DNA from: Roseburia sp.
GTDB taxonomy: Bacteria > Bacillota_A > Clostridia > Lachnospirales > Lachnospiraceae
DNA: 56,635 nt
NCBI GenBank assembly: GCA_019411365.1
Contig: DXQT01000015.1
Span: forward strand, 1-56,635
Direction: 5' to 3'
Part shown: positions 6,866 through 15,301 of the stretch, piece after piece
How positions within the stretch are numbered: position 1 is the first letter of the stretch
How the letters are laid out: every line of letters starts with the position of its first letter
The notes under the pieces: generated by a model
The model's input: only the letters and a program-made list of their open reading frames with translations
What the model was told of the DNA's origin: nothing
The model's database searches: none
Position numbers and translations under genes: made by a program

Positions 6866-9502
6866 TTACTGAATGTTAGTTACCTCATATCCTGCATCTA
6901 CAACGGCTGCTTTTAATGCATCCGCACCGACTGATTCCTCTGCGGTAACAACTGCATTTTTGTCCTCTAAGCTCACCACTACCTCAGACACACCCGGTAC
7001 TCCTTTTAAAGCCTTCTCAACGGTTGCCTGGCAGTGTCCGCACATCATTCCTTCAATACTTAATGTTGTTTTCATTGTTTGTTCCTCGCTTTCTGATACA
7101 TCACTTTTTGTTTTTATTTCAGAAGTGACCGCTCTGTTTTCACAGACCGCACTCTCCTGTTCCATGTTACCTGTCTCATTTCCGGATGAAGATTTTTTTC
7201 CAAGCTTTACCCATCTAAGGCGCAGTGCATTACTTACTACACAGACGCTGCTTAAGCTCATGGCAGCCGCACCAAACATCGGGTTTAATTTTAATCCCCA
7301 GATCGGATATAAAAGTCCTGCCGCAAGCGGAATGCCGATGCTGTTATAGAAAAATGCCCAGAACAGATTTTCCTTGATATTTCGGATAACCGCTTTGCTC
7401 AAACGGATCGCTCCGACCGCATCGATCAGGTCATTTTTCATCAGGACGATGTCCGCGCTCTCAATGGCTACATCCGTACCTGCCCCGATCGCGATTCCCA
7501 CGTCTGCGGAAGCAAGCGCCGGCGCATCGTTGATACCGTCTCCGATCATTGCAACTTTATGTCCGCTGTTCTTTAAGGCGGATATCTTTTCTTCCTTCTG
7601 TGTCGGAAGCACTCCGGCAATGACTTCATCAATTCCTACCTGATCTTTGATCGCCTGTGCCGTCACTTCATTGTCACCGGTTAACATGATGACATGGATT
7701 CCGTATTCTTTGAACTGTCTGACCGCTTCACGGCTGGTCGGTTTTACGACATCCGCAACGGCGATCACGCCTATGATCTGTGTTTCATCTGCAAACAGAA
7801 GCGGTGTTTTGCCCTGTTTTGCAAATTGTTCCATCTCTTTTTTTATCTCACCGGACAGGGCAACGTGTGCCTCTTCCATCAGCTTTTCATTTCCTGCATA
7901 GTAAAGTGTGCCGGAAGATAAACGTCCTTTAATTCCTTTTCCAAACAGCGCTTCAAAGTCATTTACTTTTTCCGGAACGATGTTCTTTTTCCCGCAATCG
8001 GAGACAATCGCTTCCGCTAACGGATGCTCACTTCCCTTCTCAAGACTGCCCGCAATCTTAAGCAGATCGTTCTCTGAAATTCCTGCATAGGTTCTGATAT
8101 CCGTCACAACCGGTTTTCCATAAGTAATGGTTCCGGTCTTGTCCATTACAACGGTATCCACAATATGTGCTGTCTCTAATGCCTCTCCTGATTTGATCAG
8201 GATACCGTTTTCCGCACCCTTTCCGGTTCCAACCATGATTGCCACCGGTGTTGCAAGTCCAAGTGCACACGGACAGGAGATCACAAGAACTGCAATTCCG
8301 CAGGACATTGCAAACTCAAAATCTGCCCCGCCTGCCAGCCATAAGATAAATGTTACGATCGCGATTCCAATAACTGTCGGGACAAAGATTCCCGCAATTT
8401 TATCGGCCAGACGTGCGATTGGAGCCTTACTCGAAGATGCTTCCTCCACAAGACTGATGATCTGTGCGATCGTCGTATCTTTGCCGACACGCGTTGCACG
8501 CGCACGGATCAGTCCGGCTTTATTGATGGATGCAGAGATTACTTTATCGCCTTCCTGTTTTATCACCGGGATGCTCTCTCCGGTGATCGCGGATTCATCA
8601 AAAGAGGATTTTCCTTCTAAGATCACACCGTCCACCGCAACCGACTCTCCCGGCTTGATCACGAAAATATCCCCCTGCACCACATCTGCCGCATCAATGA
8701 CCTGTTCTTTGCCGTCGCGCACGACTGTCACTGTCTTTGGTGCTAAGTTCATCAGCTTTGTGATTGCCTCACTCGTCTTTCCTTTTGACTTCGTCTCAAG
8801 ATATTTTCCGACCGTGATCAGCGTAAGAATTGTTCCGGCGGATTCAAAATAAAGATCATGGCTGTACTGATGTACCAGTTCCATGTCTCCGATACGGAAT
8901 CCCCAGCCGATCCGGTAAATCGCGAAGATACCGTATACCGTCGCCGCAGCTGCTCCCATTGCGATCAGACTGTCCATGTTTGGACTCCTGTGCGCTAATG
9001 TTGTAAAGCCGTTGCGGAAATATTTCTGATTAACAAACAGGATCGGAAGTAAAAGCAGGAATTGCGTAAATGCGTAAATGACTGCATTTTCACTTCCATG
9101 GAAAAACTTCATGGTAAGCGGCGGCATCGGAACGCCAAGCGCGTTGTAGATCATATGTCCCATCGACACATACATGAGCGGTATCAGAAATATCACGGAT
9201 ATGATCAGTCTTGTCTTCATGTTTTTGATATTCTTCTGCTGGATGGAAACGGCATCCTCCGTCTCCCCCGCCTTTACTGCTGCTTTTCCGTCTTCTTTTA
9301 CCGAGGCACCGTATCCGGCATGTTCCACCGCCTCAATAATCTTTCCGGTATCAAGCTTTGTCTCATCATACTCGACCTGCATGCTGTTTGTCAGCAGGTT
9401 GACACTGACTGTCTTTATGCCCTCCAGTTTGGAAACACTCTTTTCCACATGGGAGGAACATGCCGAACAGCTCATGCCTGTTACGTCAAACTTTTCCTTC
9501 AT
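6866..9502 (-). CDS. copA: Copper-translocating P-type ATPase with HMA domains at both ends
   Basis: An 878-residue P1B ATPase that should export Cu(I) across the membrane. An N-terminal HMA domain with CxxC (GMSCSAC, residues 9-15) is followed by membrane helices, the actuator TGES (307-310), the transmembrane CPC metal site (410-412), phosphorylation loop DKTGT (454-458), the SEHPLAEA nucleotide motif and GDGINDAP. A second HMA domain (GMMCGHC, near 820) is fused at the C terminus after a polar linker, like a tethered CopZ chaperone. The start at 9502 is chosen because GGAG lies 8 bp ahead; an in-frame upstream ATG overlaps that ribosome site. It lies directly downstream of csoR. Confidence 0.93.
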   Translation of the reverse strand: MKEKFDVTGMSCSACSSHVEKSVSKLEGIKTVSVNLLTNSMQVEYDETKLDTGKIIEAVEHAGYGASVKEDGKAAVKAGETEDAVSIQQKNIKNMKTRLIISVIFLIPLMYVSMGHMIYNALGVPMPPLTMKFFHGSENAVIYAFTQFLLLLPILFVNQKYFRNGFTTLAHRSPNMDSLIAMGAAAATVYGIFAIYRIGWGFRIGDMELVHQYSHDLYFESAGTILTLITVGKYLETKSKGKTSEAITKLMNLAPKTVTVVRDGKEQVIDAADVVQGDIFVIKPGESVAVDGVILEGKSSFDESAITGESIPVIKQEGDKVISASINKAGLIRARATRVGKDTTIAQIISLVEEASSSKAPIARLADKIAGIFVPTVIGIAIVTFILWLAGGADFEFAMSCGIAVLVISCPCALGLATPVAIMVGTGKGAENGILIKSGEALETAHIVDTVVMDKTGTITYGKPVVTDIRTYAGISENDLLKIAGSLEKGSEHPLAEAIVSDCGKKNIVPEKVNDFEALFGKGIKGRLSSGTLYYAGNEKLMEEAHVALSGEIKKEMEQFAKQGKTPLLFADETQIIGVIAVADVVKPTSREAVRQFKEYGIHVIMLTGDNEVTAQAIKDQVGIDEVIAGVLPTQKEEKISALKNSGHKVAMIGDGINDAPALASADVGIAIGAGTDVAIESADIVLMKNDLIDAVGAIRLSKAVIRNIKENLFWAFFYNSIGIPLAAGLLYPIWGLKLNPMFGAAAMSLSSVCVVSNALRLRWVKLGKKSSSGNETGNMEQESAVCENRAVTSEIKTKSDVSESEEQTMKTTLSIEGMMCGHCQATVEKALKGVPGVSEVVVSLEDKNAVVTAEESVGADALKAAVVDAGYEVTNIQ

Positions 9503-9530
9503 GTCAATCTCCATTTCTAAATACAAACCG

Positions 9531-9845
9531 TTATTTCATCAATTTTTTTAACAGTTCACAGAGTTCGTCGACAGCCTGCTCATTGCCTTCTTTGATGTCT
9601 TCGGAAACGCAGGTTTTAATATGGCGTGCTAACAGCTCCTTGTTAAATCCGTTTAATGCAGCCTGGATCGCAGATACCTGTGTGACGATATCCACGCAAT
9701 ATCTGTCATCTTCCACCATGGCACGCACTCCCCGCACCTGTCCCTCTATCCGGGAAAGTCTCGTAAGCAGTGCCTTTTTTTCTGCACTCTCACGCTGTTT
9801 ATGCTTCACATTATCTCCGTTTGCGCTGCATTTTTCACATGCCAT
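9531..9845 (-). CDS. csoR: CsoR-family copper-sensing repressor
   Basis: A 104-residue all-helical DUF156/CsoR protein. The Cu(I)-binding C-H-C triad is visible as Cys in DDRYCVDI, then His and Cys in ARHIKTCV. The N-terminal 20 residues add CEKC. Apo-CsoR binds a GC-rich palindrome and releases it when Cu(I) is bound. A matching palindrome sits in its own promoter region (9922-9938), and copA follows 28 bp downstream, so this is a classic autoregulated csoR-copA operon. The start follows GGAGGTAGACAG-ATG. Confidence 0.92.
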   Translation of the reverse strand: MACEKCSANGDNVKHKQRESAEKKALLTRLSRIEGQVRGVRAMVEDDRYCVDIVTQVSAIQAALNGFNKELLARHIKTCVSEDIKEGNEQAVDELCELLKKLMK

Positions 9846-9921
9846 CTGTCTACCTCCGGTCTGTATAGTCTGTGCTGTCCCTGATTTTTTATCACGGTTT
9901 TACATCTTTATTGTATACCAT

Positions 9922-9971
9922 ATACCCCTATTGGGTATCTTGAATTTACATCACGATCTGTATTTTGTCAA
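9922..9971 (-). promoter_or_regulatory. csoR-copA promoter and CsoR-type operator
   Basis: On the minus strand TTGACA (9966-9971) and TAAATT (9943-9948) are 17 bp apart. Just downstream, the palindrome ATACCC-N5-GGGTAT occupies 9922-9938, where a bound repressor would block transcription start. The half-site sequence matches known CsoR operators. Assignment rests on motif and gene context. Confidence 0.7.
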
Positions 9972-9985
9972 GAGATTTTCAAATG

Positions 9986-11287
9986 TTAAGAATTTTTATC
10001 AACAAACTTTATTCTCCGCAATCCACACAGTGTGATCAGCATTGTCACAAATTCCGCCGCCGGGAAGGCCATCCATACCCCGTTTAATCCAAATATTGCG
10101 GACAGTATAAATGCAAAGAAAATGATCGCCACAAAACCTCGGGAAATCGACGCTGCAAATGCATATTTTGTAGATTCGACAGCACTTAATATGGCAGTCC
10201 CTACGATATTGATCCCGGCAAATAAAAATCCGATAAAATAGATCCGCAGTCCAGTTTCTGCGTAGTCAGCAAGCGTCCTGTTATGTTCGCCATTAAACAC
10301 TGCAGTCACCACAGGTGCAAACAGGTAAATAAAAATAACCAGAAGTACAGAGACGCCTACTGCAGTCGTAACCGCCATTTTTAAATAAGTTTTCACATCT
10401 TTATGAATATCCCTGCCATATGCCTCGCTGACTAACGGCTGGGAGCCCTGTGCAATTCCGTTAAACAGGGCAACTGCAACAAGTGATGTGTTTGCAACCA
10501 CGCCGTAAGCCGCCACTCCGGTATTTCCGGCAAGTCCAAGGATGATCATATTAAAGACGACCGTGATCACACCGGATGAAATCTCTCCCACAAAAGAGGA
10601 CACACCAAACTGACAGCAGAAAAGTATTTTTCGCAAAGATGGCAGCATCGGCTTAAATTTTACCGTACATTTTTCCGAGCGGAAATGGATACAGCAGATC
10701 AGGATGCCGACCACCGGGGAAAGTGCCGTTGCAAGCGCAGCTCCTTCCATGGAAAGTCCCAGTGGGAACATCAGTACATAGTCAAACACAATATTGAACA
10801 GACTGCTGAATAATGTCGCAGCCATTGCGATCGACGGATTCCCATCGTTGCGCACAAATGCATTGCAGATATAATTCCACATAAAAAAGGGCGCAAAACT
10901 CATAAAAATGCGCGTATAATTTTTCCCAACCGCAACGATCTCTGCATCCCCGCCAAGCAGGGCGATCAATTTATCCGGGAAAAATATTCCTACAAGCATA
11001 AAAAGCAGGCCAACAATCAATGCCCATGACAGTGCATGGAAAAAGTATCCGTCTGCATTCGGATGTTCCTGATTCCGCTCGATCACCAGACGGATCGCTG
11101 AACCGACACCCATCATTGCCCCGATGGCAAAGATCATGTTGTAGACCGGCAGTACCAGATTGAGTGCGGTGATACCATCCGTCCCCACCGCAACAGAAAT
11201 AAAGTAGGTATCTGCCAGAATATAGACAGACATACCTACCATGCCAAGCATGTTCTGCGAGACATACTTTACAAATTTTTTTAACAT
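9986..11287 (-). CDS. MATE family efflux transporter
   Basis: A 433-residue, 12-helix membrane protein of the MATE (multi antimicrobial extrusion) family, which uses Na+ or H+ gradients to export cationic compounds. The N-terminal stretch NMLGMVGMSVYILADTYFISVAVG and the conserved PVYNMIFAIGAMMGVGSA belong to MatN repeat 1; the related second half begins near residue 225. Start: two consecutive ATG codons follow TGGGGATT; the second gives better spacing and is used here. The substrate cannot be told from sequence. It lies upstream of csoR but has its own untranslated gap of about 140 bp holding the csoR promoter. Confidence 0.9.
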   Translation of the reverse strand: MLKKFVKYVSQNMLGMVGMSVYILADTYFISVAVGTDGITALNLVLPVYNMIFAIGAMMGVGSAIRLVIERNQEHPNADGYFFHALSWALIVGLLFMLVGIFFPDKLIALLGGDAEIVAVGKNYTRIFMSFAPFFMWNYICNAFVRNDGNPSIAMAATLFSSLFNIVFDYVLMFPLGLSMEGAALATALSPVVGILICCIHFRSEKCTVKFKPMLPSLRKILFCCQFGVSSFVGEISSGVITVVFNMIILGLAGNTGVAAYGVVANTSLVAVALFNGIAQGSQPLVSEAYGRDIHKDVKTYLKMAVTTAVGVSVLLVIFIYLFAPVVTAVFNGEHNRTLADYAETGLRIYFIGFLFAGINIVGTAILSAVESTKYAFAASISRGFVAIIFFAFILSAIFGLNGVWMAFPAAEFVTMLITLCGLRRIKFVDKNS

Positions 11288-11415
11288 CATAATCCCCATT
11301 TTATCAACTTCAATCATAGATTGTGCACTTCTTGGACAATGCTATTGTCATGAATAATAGACCGAACACAAAATTTCAATATTTTCTATATTCGGTCTTA
11401 TACCCGTTTTACTAT

Positions 11416-11793
11416 TTAATTTTGATGATTAAGAACCCATTGCAATAAACCATTATAATCTACGCTTCCCGATGCAACATTAAGAATTGTTTCATATAAT
11501 TCTTTTTGCGTATATTTAAGTTCTATCCCGTTCAACGCAAGAAATACAAGCATTGCATGTGTTCCAATTCTTTTATTACCATCTATCATACAATGATTCT
11601 TTATCAGTCCATATCCTAATCTTGCAGCTTTCGCCTGTATTGTCGGATATAATTCGTCCCCTCCAAAGGATTGAAAAGGCGTTTCCAAAGCCGAGTCCAA
11701 TAAATTATAATCTCTGACTCCATCGCTTCCACCAGTCTGCTGAATTAATTGAGTATGAAGCATAAGGATCTGCTCTTTGCTCAATTTTTTCAT
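11416..11793 (-). CDS. doc: Doc-type toxin (Fic fold)
   Basis: A 125-residue death-on-curing protein. The Fic-family signature HCMIDGNKRIGTH (about residues 68-80) holds the catalytic His, Asp, Asn, Lys and Arg. Doc toxins phosphorylate elongation factor Tu, using this fold in reverse compared with AMPylating Fic proteins. The start overlaps the stop of the upstream Phd antitoxin gene by 4 bp (ATGA), the usual toxin-antitoxin layout. A weak inverted repeat (AGACCGAA...TTCGGTCT, 11359-11398) follows the stop. Confidence 0.9.
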   Translation of the reverse strand: MKKLSKEQILMLHTQLIQQTGGSDGVRDYNLLDSALETPFQSFGGDELYPTIQAKAARLGYGLIKNHCMIDGNKRIGTHAMLVFLALNGIELKYTQKELYETILNVASGSVDYNGLLQWVLNHQN

Positions 11794-12032
11794 TTAGCCA
11801 GCACCTCATATGCTTCCCTATTCTGTTCCATAAGCTGCTTCGAAATACTCAATACATCATCATCAGATGCTATCATATCTTTATCCGCTTTACTAAAGTC
11901 TATAACAAGGTATCTTGGTACATTGTTTTTCAAAATTACTGCTGAACCGCATTCATCTACCAGTCGTGCAACCTTAGAAAAATTCTGGTTTGCTTCGGAA
12001 ATTGAAACCATTGTATTTGTATCTATAGTCAT
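11790..12032 (-). CDS. phd: Phd-type antitoxin
   Basis: An 80-residue antitoxin with the Phd/YefM N-terminal fold (TNTMVSISEANQNFSKVARLVDE, then GSAVILKNNVPRYLVIDF). The C-terminal third would be the disordered Doc-binding segment that folds over the toxin. Phd proteins also bind their own promoter with toxin as co-repressor. Its ribosome site is GGAGGTGTTCAA-ATG, stronger than that of the toxin gene, consistent with excess antitoxin. Confidence 0.88.
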   Translation of the reverse strand: MTIDTNTMVSISEANQNFSKVARLVDECGSAVILKNNVPRYLVIDFSKADKDMIASDDDVLSISKQLMEQNREAYEVLAK

Positions 12033-12060
12033 TTGAACACCTCCATAATCTTTTTACAAT

Positions 12061-12089
12061 AGTATACACATTTTTTAGGATAAATTCAA
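12061..12089 (-). promoter_or_regulatory. Promoter of the phd-doc operon
   Basis: Minus strand TTGAAT (12084-12089) and TATACT (12061-12066) with a 17-bp spacer, 28 bp ahead of the antitoxin start codon. A short inverted sequence GTGTATAC overlaps the -10 and could be an operator half-site; that is inference. Confidence 0.6.
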
Positions 12090-12100
12090 CCTAACACAAA

Positions 12101-12126
12101 CAGGCAGGTCGTATCCGACCTGCCTG
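12101..12126. terminator. Perfect hairpin after the flavodoxin gene
   Basis: CAGGCAGGTCG (12101-12111) pairs without mismatch with CGACCTGCCTG (12116-12126). On the minus strand it is followed by TTTGTGTT, a modest U-tract, so it probably ends the flavodoxin transcript. Confidence 0.65.
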
Positions 12127-12169
12127 ACTTATTATTCTGATTTCTCTGAACCTTACTTTTTATGTTCTT

Positions 12170-12595
12170 TTATATAAGCGCTTTTCCAAGACTTCTGCAC
12201 GCTTCTAATGCTTCAGCGTCCGGCGCTTCATGTGCGATCACACCTTCACCATTTACAACAGTTGCTCCTGCTGCATTCATGCGTTCTTCCCAGTCGCGCA
12301 TCCACTGTCCGTCACCCCATCCGTAAGAACCGAATAAAGCGATCTTTTTGCCTGCTGCAAAGCCTTCTACCTCTTCTACGAAAGGCTCCATCTCGCTCTC
12401 CTCTAATACTTCAGCTCCCATTGCCGGGCAGCCTAATGCAAATGAGGATGCAGCTTTTAACTCATCTACGGATACTGCAGATACCGGAACAACGTCTGCC
12501 TCTCCGCCTGCTGCCTTGATTCCCTCTCCAACTGCATTTGCCATTGCTTCCGTATTTCCCGTCTGGGACCAGTATGCCACGATAATCTTGCTCAT
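12170..12595 (-). CDS. Flavodoxin
   Basis: A 141-residue flavodoxin-fold protein. The FMN phosphate loop is WSQTGNTEAMANAVGEG near the N terminus, the first flavin-flanking loop is GCPAMGAE, and the second region GSYGWGDGQWMRDW is typical of clostridial flavodoxins. It would carry electrons at low potential, often replacing ferredoxin when iron is scarce. The start at 12595 is set by AGGAGGAAAT-ATG. The upstream neighbour DUF3793 is behind two metal-type operators, and read-through from there could bring flavodoxin under the same control. Confidence 0.93.
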   Translation of the reverse strand: MSKIIVAYWSQTGNTEAMANAVGEGIKAAGGEADVVPVSAVSVDELKAASSFALGCPAMGAEVLEESEMEPFVEEVEGFAAGKKIALFGSYGWGDGQWMRDWEERMNAAGATVVNGEGVIAHEAPDAEALEACRSLGKALI

Positions 12596-12785
12596 ATTTC
12601 CTCCATTCCTGTGCTTATTTTTGCACATTCATTTTATACAAACGGATTCCTGGTCTCGCACGACGCCTTTGCCGCATCAAGCCGGGTGTTTTCCGTTTTT
12701 ATCTTATTTACTTTCATCTGAAAATCCAGTCATACATCAAATGATAGAATATGCTTTTGTAAACATTCTGTTATCATGAGTCCAT

Positions 12786-13391
12786 CTAGGCAGACTCTAA
12801 CATCTTGCCGTAAAGCAGAAGTTCATGGATTTCCATGCCGGACGATATCAGGCGGATCGCGTCTTCCTTTGCCTGATTGTAGCGGTCAAATGTTATTCTT
12901 GCCGCATCCACATCTCCATATACTTTCCAGTAACCGCAATATAGGTAATTGCGTCCCTCGTTTCGGATAAAACCTAACACATCTTCTACAGGATAACCCA
13001 AGAGCAGTCCAAGCTCATGTGGAAAAGACAGATGATCCTTCATATATTTTTGATAGCGGGCACACAGTTTTTCAAAAATGTCGATAAGGCGTAATGTCTG
13101 ATACCCAAACAATCTCATCGTTTCCTTCACATCTTCTTCGTTCAGATAAGCGAGTAGTTGTTTTTCACGAAAAAGCAGGAATATTGTACGATGTTTTGTC
13201 TGGTAGAGTGTATGTACAGTAATTTCTGTATTACGGAACAAATCTTTCACATCTTCTTCGTTGCTCTTTGTCACCGTAAGAAGATTTGACAGTTTGATTC
13301 CCGTAAGAAGCGGGGCACATTGCAGTGCCAGTTGAGTCTTTAATTCTTTTTTATCCATCTTCTCCAGAATCTCTAACACTTCCCTGCTCAT
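12786..13391 (-). CDS. DUF3793 family protein
   Basis: A 201-residue soluble protein. The signature block SFPHELGLLLGYPVEDVLGFI followed by GRNYLYCGYWKVYGD identifies the DUF3793 family, commonly found in Clostridia beside ferrous-iron transport or flavodoxin genes; the biochemical function is unknown. The start at 13391 is set by GGGAG-ATGACC-ATG. Two identical-pattern palindromes upstream, one covering the -10 element, indicate tight metal-dependent repression, matching the flavodoxin neighbour. Confidence 0.75.
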   Translation of the reverse strand: MSREVLEILEKMDKKELKTQLALQCAPLLTGIKLSNLLTVTKSNEEDVKDLFRNTEITVHTLYQTKHRTIFLLFREKQLLAYLNEEDVKETMRLFGYQTLRLIDIFEKLCARYQKYMKDHLSFPHELGLLLGYPVEDVLGFIRNEGRNYLYCGYWKVYGDVDAARITFDRYNQAKEDAIRLISSGMEIHELLLYGKMLESA

Positions 13392-13443
13392 GGTCATCTC
13401 CCATAGAACAACAGATCTCTCAATCCATTGTTTTAACATATAT

Positions 13444-13541
13444 AGTTAGTTTATCCTAACTCCTGTTTAAAAAAGAAAGAGTTGCTAGAACTCATTTCCT
13501 TTTCTGATAGTTAGATTACACTAACTTCGGTTATTTGTCAA
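13444..13541 (-). promoter_or_regulatory. DUF3793 promoter with two AGTTAG-N6-CTAACT operators
   Basis: Minus-strand promoter: TTGACA (13536-13541), 17 bp, TAATCT (13513-13518). Two palindromes of the same form, AGTTAG-N6-CTAACT, lie at 13509-13526 (covering the -10) and 13444-13461 (about 50 bp from the start codon). Half-sites resemble those of DtxR/IdeR-type iron repressors, fitting the flavodoxin context; the regulator itself is not in the window. Confidence 0.7.
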
Positions 13542-13571
13542 TAACTTTTTTTTTAATTTTTCTATTATTTT

Positions 13572-13886
13572 GATGTTGGGGGCAGATAGTGCATTTAAAC
13601 TTCTTGATTGACAAATTGCACAAAGCCGTGTCTGTTTTGTTCCGTTGTACGAAAATAAGAAAATCTAAGCCTGCCTGAGTCAGGTTTTCTCAGAGTGACG
13701 TGAACGGCAACAACGAGTCCTCCATGACTCGATGCTACCTTGTTCTGCCATCCGTGGCAGCACATCACTGTGTATTACCAGGCAGTCTAAGATTTACTAA
13801 TTTTCTCCCAAAGTCACAAAAGCAGTCTCGGCTTTGTGCAATTTGCCAGTCGTTATGTTGTGAATGCACTATTTGCCCCCAACATC
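13572..13886. mobile_element. MITE-like 315-bp palindromic element, copy 1
   Basis: Terminal inverted repeats of 24 bp with one mismatch start GATGTTGGGGGCA at each end, and an exact 8-bp direct repeat ATTATTTT flanks the element (13564-13571 and 13887-13894), the mark of transposition. Inside, CAAATTGCACAAAGCC pairs with GGCTTTGTGCAATTTG, a longer middle stem follows, and two small hairpins sit at the centre (CGAGTC-N6-GACTCG; CTGCCA-N4-TGGCAG). There is no transposase or credible reading frame. It aligns end to end with the reverse complement of 25557-25870, but the outermost repeats differ. Confidence 0.8.
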
Positions 13887-13913
13887 ATTATTTTAAGAGT
13901 GTATGATTTAGTG

Positions 13914-14405
13914 TCATTCTATATTGATCAAATTTGATACAACCGCACTGATTCGCTCTGAACCGAGAACCTTCCCCACTAAATTTATAACTTCTTCCTC
14001 TGAGGAAAGCGTAAACTCACTTTTATCCATTCCAATTTCGTCAGCTATGGACTTTTCCAATGATACTTCCACAGGATATACCGATATGCCAAAAGCAACA
14101 AACATAATCCTGTATTTATATTTTGGTGCCGCTTTTGCTGTTATATAAAATTCATAAATAAATTTGCTCTGTTGGTCTCCCAAAACATTTTGCACATCAA
14201 AGCTATTATCCTGCACAAAAAGTCTCCCTGCCAGTTCCAGTTCATTTGATTTAGAATAGCTTTTATAATCCCCCTTATAAGGTGCGATCCTCGCAATCAC
14301 TTTTCCATCTGTCATTTCAGACAAATATTTGCATTGTTCACTTATGATATCGTGCGGTGTGTGTATCTTCTTTTCTGTTTGTACTCTCCATAAATTCTGC
14401 ATCAT
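13914..14405 (-). CDS. Hypothetical protein coupled to the EEP-family gene
   Basis: A 163-residue soluble protein of no family I recognise. It is rich in alternating hydrophobic stretches (KYKYRIMFVAFGISVYPVEVSLE) suggesting a beta-sheet core, with an acidic C-terminal helix (SSEEEVINLVGKVLG). Its start codon overlaps the stop of the upstream EEP-type gene by 4 bp, so it is translated as part of that operon and may be a dedicated partner. The MITE copy begins 28 bp downstream of its stop. Neither protein resembles its chromosomal neighbours, so the pair may be accessory. Confidence 0.6.
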   Translation of the reverse strand: MMQNLWRVQTEKKIHTPHDIISEQCKYLSEMTDGKVIARIAPYKGDYKSYSKSNELELAGRLFVQDNSFDVQNVLGDQQSKFIYEFYITAKAAPKYKYRIMFVAFGISVYPVEVSLEKSIADEIGMDKSEFTLSSEEEVINLVGKVLGSERISAVVSNLINIE

Positions 14406-15246
14406 GCATCCTCCTTAATACCAAATACGATCGGCAGGTGATCGCTATATTCTTTCCGGTTCGGTATCCCTTTACCATCTGCTAAAACACCACTGCTTGT
14501 TTCTGCCACAATCTTCAGATTATCTTTATCAAAATATTTTACCATATCAGCACTGACAATAACCTGGTCAAAAATATGTTTGTAAAAATTGAATGCACCT
14601 CCCGAATCATAATAGCATGTGCTGTGAGGTGTATTCAAATCACCAAAAAAATTCCACATGGGGTTATAAAACATCTGATAGTTTTCCCATATACGTCTCT
14701 CTCACGCTTATTTTCGACAATGTCAGCATATGGCAAAGCATGAAAATAATTCGCTTTTAACATTACCTCTTCAAACGGATCAGCATTAAAGTCCCCTGCT
14801 ATGATAACCTTTTTATGTTCCGCTTCACTTTGTGCCTCACACAATGCATCCATAAACTGTTCTGCCACAATTTCCCTGTCTCTGTTTTCAGCATATCGCT
14901 TACTTGGAAAATGTAACCCCGCAATTAAAAAGTCTGTTAATACATTGTTTATGGAACATATAAAATAATATTTTGAATCCCTGATCAACTCTACATTAAA
15001 CTTCATACTTACGAGCATTTTTGCCCTGCTGTCTTCTGGAACAGGTGCAGTTTTAAAATCCTTTCCATTCACTGAAAGCATATCGCACATAAGCTTCATA
15101 TCAAAAGTATATTCAGCCAAAATCACAATGTCTATGTTATTTTCTAATATCAGTTCTATTATTTTTTGTCTGACATTTTCTCCCCGTATACTGTGCCTGT
15201 CTTCCTCTGTCCGTATTCCCGCATTCCAATACAAAATATTTATCAT
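14402..15246 (-). pseudogene. Endonuclease/exonuclease/phosphatase-family gene split by a frameshift
   Basis: Two overlapping frames make one EEP-superfamily (DNase I-like) protein. The first (from 15246, GGAG-CTGTGG-ATG) covers NILYWNAGIR, an acidic VILAEYTF region and GDFNADPFEE; the second (from about 14674) supplies FFGDLNTPHSTCYYD and the C-terminal metal-binding SDHLPIVF. The frames must switch near 14675, where the first runs ...DVYGKT and the second resumes YQMFYNPMWN; one base seems to be missing in AAAACTATCAG. It could be a real inactivation, a programmed slip or a sequencing error. An intact product would cut phosphodiester bonds in nucleic acid or lipid. Confidence 0.75.
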
Positions 15247-15301
15247 CCACAGCTCCATTATTTTTTATCCTGAAAATTCTGTCCATAAAATAATTTCCGT
15301 C

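Noticed and set aside
13700..13906. Reading frame inside the first MITE copy
   Set aside because: It lies across the palindromic arms, has no ribosome site and is not kept in the second copy.
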